From: Oscillospiraceae bacterium
Lineage (GTDB): Bacteria; Bacillota; Clostridia; Oscillospirales; UBA644
Assembly: GCA_015067385.1 (NCBI GenBank)
Contig: SVMP01000138.1
Location: forward strand, 1 to 5,641
Reading direction: 5' to 3'
Length of the DNA stretch: 5,641 nucleotides
In this document: positions 1 through 4,434 of the stretch, one piece after another
How the letters are laid out: the number at the start of each line of letters is the position of its first letter
How positions within the stretch are numbered: position 1 is the stretch's first letter
Translations under genes and position numbers: made by a program
Notes under the pieces: model-generated
Seen by the model: only the letters and a program-made list of their open reading frames with translations
Told to the model about the DNA's origin: nothing
Database searches by the model: none

Positions 1-1
1 A

Positions 2-169
2 AGCAAGATAGTTTTCGCTTCAAATCAACCGTGGTGTCGCAGAGTTTTTACGGGTGACGGAATAACTTCTGCCGAATATACGCCGCTCGAAACAGAACGT
101 TTTATCCGTGCGTTTGTCGTTGATGAGAACGGTAAATACGCATGGAGCAACGCTATACCGTTAATATAA
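2..169 (+). CDS. C-terminal fragment of a probable PHP-type (CehA/McbA-like) metallohydrolase
   Basis: An open frame enters from the left edge and ends at TAA, giving the last 55 residues of a protein whose body lies outside the window. The piece contains TGDGITSAEYTPL, then a beta-rich segment RFIRAFVVDENGKYAWSN, and ends in IPLI. A final strand of the form 'R-x-x-V-x-D-x-x-G-K-x-A-W-S-N-P/A-I' is characteristic, as I recall it, of the C-terminal beta domain of PHP-domain metal-dependent phosphoesterases of the CehA/McbA group. No catalytic residues are in view, so function is inferred from the tail alone. It lies 106 bases upstream of a sugar-isomerase-like gene on the same strand with no clear hairpin between, so the two could be cotranscribed. 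Another secreted or beta-sandwich protein remains possible. Confidence 0.55.
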   Translation, partial: SKIVFASNQPWCRRVFTGDGITSAEYTPLETERFIRAFVVDENGKYAWSNAIPLI

Positions 170-275
170 AGCATTTAACCAAAAACAGACTTGACAATTA
201 TTTTTATTATGTTAAAAAGTTTTTTTATTAATTGCATATTTTAAGCTTTTGATTGATCTGAAAGGAGATATTTAT

Positions 276-1091
276 ATGAAAATAGCTTGTTGTTTGCCCG
301 GAAGAGATATTATTTTTAAGAATAAAGAAGATGACGGTTCTCAGTATACGTATTATGTCGAGGGCTGTAAACTTATGCGCGAACTCGGGTACGATTTTTC
401 CGAAACAAATATGGGAAATCTTTTGATGCTTTCCGATGAGGATGTTGACCGCCTTTCAACCGAATACCCCGATGGGAGCCTCGGTCTTTGCTCTGTCAAC
501 GGTTTTCTTCACGGTTGGAATTCTCTGAACGGAATCGATGCTGACGAAAAATCAAGACTTTATGCTCATATTGAAAAAGCTATCGAAAGAACCGAAAAAC
601 TCGGTATTCCTTATATAGTTTTCGGCTCCGGATACGCACGTAAAACGAGAGAAGATCATCTTGAAGAGGATAACGCGTCGGTCGAAGATTTTATCCGTCA
701 CGTCAACCGCTGCTGTCAAGGCAAAAAAGTTGTGTGCGTAATCGAGCCGCTGAATAAAAAAGAAACTAACTGGGGAAACAGTGTGGACATCTGCGGAAAG
801 CTTGTAAAGATGCTTGACCTTCCGAAGATCCGTTTACTTGCGGACAGCTACCATATGGCTCAGGAAAACGAACCGATGTCCGTTCTTGAGGATAATAAAG
901 ATATTCTTCTTCATTGCCATATTGCGGCGGCAGACAGAAATATCCCGGGCACATCCCAGTACGAAAAAGATTTTATCTATACTCTCAAAAAGATCGGCTA
1001 TGACGGTGTGATCTCCGTTGAATGTCATCAGCCGGATTTTCTTGCGGATGCCGAAAAGATCGTTAAGTTTTTAAGAGAATCCATTGCATGA
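276..1091 (+). CDS. sugar phosphate isomerase/epimerase family protein (xylose isomerase-like TIM barrel)
   Basis: Encodes 271 aa, normal length for the single-domain AP-endonuclease-2/xylose-isomerase-like TIM-barrel family, which isomerises or epimerises sugars and related polyols with a divalent metal in the cytoplasm. The four expected metal ligands are visible in order: E157 in VCVIEPLN, D190 in LLADSYHM, H215 in LLHCHIAAAD, and E249 in VISVECH. This matches the E-D-H-E set of D-tagatose 3-epimerase relatives; H193 and the R221...PGTSQY segment are also where the family has substrate-side residues. The ATG at 276 is chosen because AAAGGAG (261-267) sits 8 nt before it. An in-frame TTG at 249 would place this Shine-Dalgarno inside the gene. 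The substrate cannot be told from the sequence. An upstream PHP-like hydrolase fragment fits a sugar- or inositol-type catabolic neighbourhood, but that is inference. Confidence 0.85.
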   Translation: MKIACCLPGRDIIFKNKEDDGSQYTYYVEGCKLMRELGYDFSETNMGNLLMLSDEDVDRLSTEYPDGSLGLCSVNGFLHGWNSLNGIDADEKSRLYAHIEKAIERTEKLGIPYIVFGSGYARKTREDHLEEDNASVEDFIRHVNRCCQGKKVVCVIEPLNKKETNWGNSVDICGKLVKMLDLPKIRLLADSYHMAQENEPMSVLEDNKDILLHCHIAAADRNIPGTSQYEKDFIYTLKKIGYDGVISVECHQPDFLADAEKIVKFLRESIA

Positions 1092-1119
1092 TTTTATTGC
1101 TTGTTTGACCGTAAACAAA

Positions 1120-1165
1120 AAACAACAGAGGCACACTTCATTTTCGAAGTGTGCCTCTGTTGTTT
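1120..1165. terminator. bidirectional intrinsic terminator between convergent genes
   Basis: A perfect 20-bp stem (1120-1139 paired with 1146-1165; core ACAGAGGCACACTTC) closes a 6-nt loop ATTTTC. The plus strand leaves the stem through T-rich sequence, and the minus strand leaves through TTTTGTTTAC. It lies 28 nt after the stop of the isomerase gene and immediately beyond the stop of the minus-strand small gene, so it can end both transcripts. Confidence 0.9.
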
Positions 1166-1166
1166 A

Positions 1167-1310
1167 TTAACAGTCGTTGCGACAGGGTGGGGGACAAGGT
1201 GGGAGACAGCAGTCGTTTTTATCTGCATCGTCGTTGAATAAAAGTATGATTACGATAACTGCTATGATTATTATCCAGAGGTTATCTCCGCAAAAAAGGT
1301 TTCTTAACAT
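1167..1310 (-). CDS. 47-aa cysteine-rich single-span membrane microprotein
   Basis: Reading the minus strand, ATG at 1310-1308 is preceded by a good Shine-Dalgarno (AAAGGAGAAA, complement of 1317-1326, about 9 nt spacing) and the frame ends at TAA (1169-1167). The 47-residue product begins MLRNLFCGDN, continues with an uninterrupted hydrophobic stretch LWIIIIAVIVIILLF (residues 11-25), then an acidic NDDADKND linker, and ends in a Cys/Pro tail with CC, LPPC, PPPC and a final C (Cys at 7, 34, 35, 39, 43 and 47). This reads as a one-helix membrane protein exposing a cluster of thiols that could bind metal, form disulfides or multimerise. Small hydrophobic Cys-rich proteins of this layout occur in Clostridia, but I do not recognise a named family. 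The ribosome binding site, codon-perfect TM segment and adjacent terminator argue that it is real despite its size. Confidence 0.75.
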   Translation of the reverse strand: MLRNLFCGDNLWIIIIAVIVIILLFNDDADKNDCCLPPCPPPCRNDC

Positions 1311-1354
1311 CTGTGGTTTCTCCTTTGGTTGAAATTGATTTTGGTCTCGATAAC

Positions 1355-1383
1355 AAAATATGCCAATTTTCGATTATTGTGAA
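1355..1383 (-). promoter_or_regulatory. possible sigma-A promoter for the cysteine-rich microprotein
   Basis: On the minus strand TTCACA (complement of 1378-1383) is followed after 17 nt by TATTTT (complement of 1355-1360). The match to TTGACA/TATAAT is moderate (5/6 and 4/6), but the spacing is ideal and it would give a roughly 38-nt leader. Confidence 0.4.
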
Positions 1384-1390
1384 TAATTGG
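1363..1390. repeat. inverted repeat in the divergent intergenic region
   Basis: CCAATT (1363-1368) and AATTGG (1385-1390) form outer arms. A tighter alternative hairpin ATTATT-GTG-AATAAT lies at 1373-1387. It overlaps the proposed -35 and spacer of the minus-strand promoter, between the microprotein gene and the plus-strand small genes, where an operator could affect either side. No U-tract follows, so a terminator is unlikely. Confidence 0.4.
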
Positions 1391-1438
1391 TGCGGTGCTG
1401 AAAAGAATAAGTCTGTCAATCAAAAAAAGGAGAAAATT

Positions 1439-1636
1439 ATGTCTGAACATTTGCGTGACAACGAACCTTTCGGTTTAGGTCTTGCCTTGCTTGAAAATAA
1501 AAATGCGCTTCGCCGATTTGCTTCGTTGTCGATTCCTAAACAGCAGGAGTTTATTGAAAATGCACATTCTCTTGCTACTCCCGAAGAGTTTCGTTTATAT
1601 GTTTCAAATATAGGAAGGGTCGATGAAAATGATTAA
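1439..1636 (+). CDS. 65-aa conserved-looking small protein of unknown function
   Basis: The ATG at 1439 has AGGAG at 1428-1432 with 6-nt spacing. The open frame extends 126 nt further upstream, but that part lacks a ribosome binding site and lies in the divergent promoter region, so the short form is preferred. The product is soluble and mostly helical: an N-terminal EPFGLGLALLENKNALRRFASL segment, then SIPKQQEFIENAHSL, then TPEEFRLYVSNI. The pattern 'FG-x-G-x-A-L-x-x-N...A-x-x-x-F-A-x-L...Q...F-I-x-x-A-H...EE-x-x-x-Y-V' resembles, from memory, short hypothetical proteins of Clostridia, but I know no function or family name. The next gene starts before this one ends, so the pair is translationally coupled. 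Confidence 0.75.
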   Translation: MSEHLRDNEPFGLGLALLENKNALRRFASLSIPKQQEFIENAHSLATPEEFRLYVSNIGRVDEND

Positions 1637-1817
1637 TAATGATTATTTGATAAAAGAAAAATACTGTCCGTCAAGAAAAATGAATGTTCCCGTTATGATC
1701 TTTTCCGATGTGTCCCGTCCGCCTCAGTGTTGGGATTCGTCTGTTTGTACTGAAAAATGCTTGTTTTCAAATCAAAGTAATATCGAAAGTAAAACAGAAA
1801 AGAAAACGGATATGTAA
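1623..1817 (+). CDS. 64-aa four-cysteine small protein of unknown function
   Basis: The ATG at 1623 overlaps the end of the preceding gene by 14 nt and follows AGGAAGG (1612-1618). A second in-frame ATG at 1629 is an alternative start giving 62 aa. The protein carries Cys at 15, 36, 42 and 46: YCPSRKM, then a short strand NVPVMIF, then PPQCWDSSVCTEKC. Four cysteines with the last three spaced 5 and 3 residues apart could make a small zinc or Fe-S site, though spacing matches no standard zinc ribbon I know. The C-terminus is hydrophilic (ESKTEKKTDM). No membrane segment is seen. Overlap with the 65-aa gene and the hairpin beginning 20 nt after the stop mark a compact two-gene operon. Confidence 0.65.
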   Translation: MKMINNDYLIKEKYCPSRKMNVPVMIFSDVSRPPQCWDSSVCTEKCLFSNQSNIESKTEKKTDM

Positions 1818-1836
1818 AATCATACAGTCTTACATG

Positions 1837-1873
1837 AACAGATATCCACTCGCTGTGCGGGTGGATATCTGTT
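1837..1873 (+). terminator. hairpin, probable terminator of the small-gene operon
   Basis: AACAGATATCCACTCGC (1837-1853) pairs with GCGGGTGGATATCTGTT (1857-1873) around a TGT loop, a 17-bp stem with one T-G wobble. The following sequence (GTATTAAAG) is only weakly T-rich, so termination may be leaky or assisted. Confidence 0.6.
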
Positions 1874-1938
1874 GTATTAAAGCACATATCAAAGTTAAAC
1901 TCAACTATCCGATGATATTGCAATCAACTGATTGATAA

Positions 1939-1967
1939 TTGATATTATTTTTTATGTATGCTATAAT
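1939..1967 (+). promoter_or_regulatory. strong sigma-A promoter upstream of the XRE relic
   Basis: TTGATA (1939-1944), a 17-nt spacer, then a perfect TATAAT (1962-1967) with an extended -10 TG at 1959-1960. Transcription would start near 1974, about 24 nt before the ATG of the relic. It may now contribute transcription of the downstream membrane-protein operon, as no terminator intervenes. Confidence 0.8.
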
Positions 1968-1997
1968 ATAGTCACCAAATAATGTGAAGTGGCTGTA

Positions 1998-2060
1998 ATG
2001 AACGTCAAAATAGGAAAACATATTAAAGCATTGAGAGATAATGTAATTTGTCACTTTTAA
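1998..2060 (+). pseudogene. truncated N-terminus of an XRE-family HTH regulator
   Basis: The ATG at 1998 begins MNVKIGKHIKALRD, which is the usual first helix of Clostridial XRE/HTH_3 regulators (normally continuing into T-Q-x-x-L-A...S-x-W-E). After residue 14 the similarity ends: the frame reads NVICHF and stops at 2058-2060. I looked in the other frames of the following 90 bases and found no continuation of the helix-turn-helix, so this is a deletion, not a frameshift. Its promoter is intact. The Shine-Dalgarno is weak (GAAGTGG region, 1986-1992). The alternative is a short leader peptide, but the match to an XRE start makes a relic more likely. Confidence 0.6.
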
Positions 2061-2068
2061 AGTGACAA
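2048..2068. promoter_or_regulatory. 21-nt palindromic operator candidate
   Basis: TTGTCACTTT and AAAGTGACAA are perfect 10-bp inverted arms around a single central T. The site ends 19 nt before the -10 box of the membrane-protein operon, so it covers the -35 position. Perfect symmetry with 1-nt centre is typical of a dimeric repressor or activator site. As a hairpin it would be too tight (the centre is TTTTAAA) and has no U-tract, so a protein-binding DNA site is favoured over a terminator. Confidence 0.65.
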
Positions 2069-2084
2069 CAATTGATGGAAAATG

Positions 2085-2093
2085 TGTTATAAT
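2085..2093 (+). promoter_or_regulatory. extended -10 promoter of the membrane-protein operon
   Basis: TGT followed by a perfect TATAAT (2088-2093). No good -35 lies at 16-18 nt; the equivalent position is filled by the right arm of the palindrome. Start of transcription is expected near 2100, giving a leader of about 34 nt. Confidence 0.65.
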
Positions 2094-2133
2094 AAAACAA
2101 AGACAAGGAATATTCTGTTAAGGAGGAGCTTAT

Positions 2134-2721
2134 ATGAAATACAGTTTTCTTAAGAATTATACTTTCGGCGAGAAAGTTCTCAGATGTCTTAAGTTTTATT
2201 TGTTTTTCTATGCCGGATTGGATGCGATCGTTGTTCTTATGTGCTTTGTGTTGATGTTTCTTCTTTATTATATTTTTGACTTCAACGAAATTGAAAATGT
2301 GCGTCCGCTTATGACATATCTTCGTCCGATCCTGCTTTGCGGTCTTTGTTCGTGGATATCTTTTAATGACGGACAAAAGGATATGTTTAATAATATGTAT
2401 TCGATCGTTGACAGAGTGATACTTACTTTGGTTTTCTTCTTTATAAAACTATACGGTATTGTCGGTAATCCGATCAATATTGATAACGGATTCTTCAGGG
2501 AATTTTCTTCTTCGGTTTCTGTTTTTTACTATATTCTAGTCGTTCCTTGCCTGATAATTCCTTATTACCTCGGCTATAAGCTTGCCGCATACGATAATCC
2601 TCAATATGCAGATATGTATTTGCGTGATGCAAATGATGAAATTTCTTCCGAAATGAAGAAGACTTCCGTAGAAGAAAGAAAAACAGGAACATGGAGAGAC
2701 TCCGTGGACCATAAAAAATAA
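2134..2721 (+). CDS. polytopic membrane protein with cytosolic WRDSVD tail (first of pair)
   Basis: 195 aa, starting at an ATG preceded by a very strong Shine-Dalgarno (AAGGAGGAG, 2120-2128). Hydrophobic segments near residues 21-48, 62-78, 94-111 and 130-150 indicate four membrane spans; no signal peptide or catalytic motif is evident. The loop SFNDGQKDMFNNMYSIVDR (76-94) is polar. The last 45 residues are charged and end KTGTWRDSVDHKK, with WRDSVD at 187-192. The downstream gene has a different membrane part but the same ending, so the tail probably has a job of its own, such as binding a common partner. I do not recognise a family. Overlap with the palindrome-controlled promoter suggests regulated expression. 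Function unknown. Confidence 0.85.
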   Translation: MKYSFLKNYTFGEKVLRCLKFYLFFYAGLDAIVVLMCFVLMFLLYYIFDFNEIENVRPLMTYLRPILLCGLCSWISFNDGQKDMFNNMYSIVDRVILTLVFFFIKLYGIVGNPINIDNGFFREFSSSVSVFYYILVVPCLIIPYYLGYKLAAYDNPQYADMYLRDANDEISSEMKKTSVEERKTGTWRDSVDHKK

Positions 2722-2748
2722 AAAAAATATTAAAGATGGTGTTTTGTG

Positions 2749-3363
2749 ATGCTGAAAACAATTTTTAAAACGACAGGACTGATGTGTCTAATGTCTGTGC
2801 TTTCGATGGTCGTTTATACTTTCCTGAGTTGGATCCTGAATTTTTTCGTCTTTTGGGAATTAAAGGAAAGAACAACTGTCGCTTTGCTCATATCGATCGT
2901 GATATATTTTATTTCGATTTTCCTTTTTGCAAAAATAGAGGGCTACAGTTTAACGTATAAATGTCGGTTTAACAAACACGAACAGTTTTACGGTACTGTT
3001 TTAGGCGTTCTGATTTATTCCGCAGTTGCTTTTATCTTGATCGTTTCTCCTGTAGGAATCCAGAATATGTTTCAAGCTTTTTATTATATTGCTGCATTGC
3101 CGGCAGCGCTTTTTGAAGGATATGTTTTTCCTGATCTGAGAAATTTTGTGACGTTTTCAGATGCATCATTTACGGTTGTCGTCATTGAAACTCCCATATT
3201 TATCGCTTTACGTTTGATTGGCCTTTGGTCCGGATACAGACGAAAAATAGCGGAAACACCTGCAATAGAAGAATTGAACGAAAAAATACAGTCGGATGTT
3301 CAACTGCCCAAACCTTCGGAAGAAAAGAAGTCATGGCGAGATTCTATTGATCGAATGGAATGA
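2749..3363 (+). CDS. polytopic membrane protein with cytosolic WRDSID tail (second of pair)
   Basis: 204 aa from ATG 2749; the GTG directly before it (2746) is an equally possible start adding one residue. The ribosome binding site is poor (AGATGG, 2734-2739), so translation may rely on coupling with the gene 27 nt upstream. Hydrophobic stretches near residues 10-36, 43-61, 82-101, 106-122 and 141-162 suggest four to five membrane spans. A charged tail from about 164 (YRRKIAETPAIEELNEKIQ) ends KKSWRDSIDRME, with WRDSID at 196-201, matching the ending of its upstream neighbour. The two share little in the membrane region apart from a final 'hydrophobic-G-Y-basic' exit from the last helix. Same strand, short gap and shared tail point to one operon and one complex. 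No enzymatic motif is seen and function is unknown. Confidence 0.85.
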   Translation: MLKTIFKTTGLMCLMSVLSMVVYTFLSWILNFFVFWELKERTTVALLISIVIYFISIFLFAKIEGYSLTYKCRFNKHEQFYGTVLGVLIYSAVAFILIVSPVGIQNMFQAFYYIAALPAALFEGYVFPDLRNFVTFSDASFTVVVIETPIFIALRLIGLWSGYRRKIAETPAIEELNEKIQSDVQLPKPSEEKKSWRDSIDRME

Positions 3364-3369
3364 TTTTTT
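3341..3369 (+). terminator. terminator whose stem lies inside the end of the second membrane protein gene
   Basis: ATTCTATT (3341-3348) pairs with AATGGAAT (3354-3361) over the loop GATCG, 8 bp with one G-U pair, followed by GA and six T residues (3364-3369). The stem encodes the last codons of the protein and the stop codon TGA lies between stem and U-tract. Low GC in the stem makes efficiency uncertain. Confidence 0.5.
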
Positions 3370-3477
3370 GTAACGTATAAAGATAAATTTGAACTATTTG
3401 TAAATTTTCGGGGGAGGGAAACTTTTAATAGGAAAAAGAAGTCTTATTCTGTAAAGAGAAAAAAGGCTGGGGTCATT

Positions 3478-4305
3478 ATGGAACATCGAAGAAAATTGTT
3501 TTGCGAGATTTCGCCGCTTACGTATAAGATATCTGTTTTTAAGTGCAGAACATTAAGACGAATGAAAGATGCGCTGTCTTTTAATCGGTTTGCTTTAAAG
3601 AAAAGTTCAGAGGCTCTTCCCGTTTTGGTGTACAGCCATAAATCTTTGATGAGAAGAAAGCTTGGTAATACGGAAATGCAGCTTCAGGAGAATAAAGTTG
3701 TTAACCTGAATATTGCTGCGCCCAAGGTTACAGGCGTACTTATCTATCCGGGAGAAACGTTTTCTTTCTGGAAACTTGTAGGTTGTTATTCCGAAAAAGA
3801 AGGTTATAAGGAAGGACTGACGATAAGTAACGGCAAGACTTCAAAAGGAATAGGCGGCGGTCTTTGCCAATTTACAAATTTGATTCATTGGATGGTTTTA
3901 CATACGCCTTTGCAGATTGTCGAACATCATCATCACGGCGGTATGGATCTTTTTCCTGATTTCGGACGTCAGATCCCTTTCGGGACAGGTACTTCCGTGG
4001 TTTACAATTATATTGACTACCGTTTTAAAAATAATACGGATAAGATTTTTCAACTCATAGTTCATACTACAGAAGAGTATCTTTGCGGTGAACTCAGGTG
4101 CTCCGAGCCGCTTGATATAAAATATCATATTAAATCTGAAAATGACCGTTTTGTCAAAATCGATGACGTTGTGTATCGTAAAGGTGAGGTTTACAGAGAA
4201 TGTGTTGATAAGGTCACGGGAAATGTTTTATCAAAAGAACTGATAAAATCAAATTTTGCCCGTGTTATGTATGATACATCAGATCTGATAATTTCCGAAA
4301 ATTAA
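3478..4305 (+). CDS. VanW family protein
   Basis: 275 aa, full length for a compact VanW protein. The characteristic features are all present: N-terminal RKLFCEISPLTYKISVFKCR (5-24), PGETFSFWKLVG (91-102), the GIGGGLCQ block (124-131), LHTPLQIVEHHHHGGMDLFPDFGR (141-164) and PFGTGTSVVYNYIDYRFKN (167-185). VanW proteins are found in some vanB-type glycopeptide resistance clusters and widely in Clostridia without resistance; their biochemical role is not established, though a cell-envelope role is assumed. No signal peptide or membrane helix is visible here. No van ligase, dehydrogenase or dipeptidase gene accompanies it in this window, so resistance should not be inferred. The start is supported by the conserved N-terminus beginning right after the ATG; the Shine-Dalgarno (GGCTGGGG, 3466-3473) is non-canonical. 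A purine-rich 115-nt gap separates it from the preceding operon. Confidence 0.93.
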   Translation: MEHRRKLFCEISPLTYKISVFKCRTLRRMKDALSFNRFALKKSSEALPVLVYSHKSLMRRKLGNTEMQLQENKVVNLNIAAPKVTGVLIYPGETFSFWKLVGCYSEKEGYKEGLTISNGKTSKGIGGGLCQFTNLIHWMVLHTPLQIVEHHHHGGMDLFPDFGRQIPFGTGTSVVYNYIDYRFKNNTDKIFQLIVHTTEEYLCGELRCSEPLDIKYHIKSENDRFVKIDDVVYRKGEVYRECVDKVTGNVLSKELIKSNFARVMYDTSDLIISEN

Positions 4306-4321
4306 ATGTTATCCAACCGAT

Positions 4322-4349
4322 TTGAGATTTCTTTCTCTTAAAATCTCAA
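4322..4349 (+). terminator. weak hairpin after the VanW gene
   Basis: TTGAGATTT (4322-4330) and AAATCTCAA (4341-4349) form a 9-bp AT-rich stem with a 10-nt loop, followed by TTTGATATGTTT. It sits 17 nt after the VanW stop and just before the next promoter. It is a plausible but weak intrinsic terminator. Confidence 0.45.
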
Positions 4350-4358
4350 TTTGATATG

Positions 4359-4387
4359 TTTACAATAAATTCTCCTCATGATATAAT
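4359..4387 (+). promoter_or_regulatory. strong sigma-A promoter of the XRE/unknown operon
   Basis: TTTACA (4359-4364), 17-nt spacer, perfect TATAAT (4382-4387) with TG at 4379-4380 as an extended -10. Predicted start of transcription is near 4394. Confidence 0.85.
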
Positions 4388-4395
4388 ATAAGTAC

Positions 4396-4409
4396 AAAAA
4401 GCGCTTTTT
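4396..4409. promoter_or_regulatory. 14-bp palindrome at the predicted transcription start (operator candidate)
   Basis: AAAAAGCGCTTTTT is a perfect palindrome beginning 8 nt after the -10 box, so a bound protein would block the start region. The gene immediately downstream encodes an XRE-type DNA-binding protein, a class that often represses its own promoter. The sequence has no loop, so it is better read as a DNA operator than as an RNA hairpin. Confidence 0.5.
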
Positions 4410-4434
4410 AGTTTGATTAACAGGAGATAAAAAT

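Larger units (their letters stand above)
1818..2133. other. 316-base stretch without an intact gene
   Basis: Between the four-cysteine protein gene and the first membrane protein gene there is no complete coding sequence. The stretch holds the hairpin at 1837-1873, a strong promoter at 1939-1967, a truncated XRE regulator start at 1998-2060, a 21-nt palindrome at 2048-2068 and a second, extended -10 promoter ending at 2093. About 65 bases (1874-1938) show nothing recognisable. Confidence 0.8.

Noticed and set aside
191..219. TTGACA at 191-196 upstream of the isomerase gene as a promoter
   Set aside because: No acceptable -10 box lies at 16-18 nt (the sequence is AAAAAG); only one half of a promoter is convincing.
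1313..1438. Longer start for the 65-aa gene, adding 42 residues
   Set aside because: The extension covers the divergent promoter and inverted repeat, has no ribosome binding site, and a strong one precedes the ATG at 1439.
2048..2068. The palindrome as a terminator for the XRE relic
   Set aside because: The centre leaves almost no loop, the stem is AT-rich next to the centre and no U-tract follows; its place over the -35 position fits an operator better.
2023..2376. A 117-codon minus-strand open frame opposite the first membrane protein gene
   Set aside because: Shadow of the plus-strand gene; low-complexity Lys/His/Ile content, no ribosome binding site, and it runs through the palindrome and promoter.
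3478..4305. VanW as evidence of a vancomycin-resistance cluster
   Set aside because: None of the resistance genes (ligase, dehydrogenase, dipeptidase, two-component regulator) is present, and VanW homologues are common in susceptible Clostridia.
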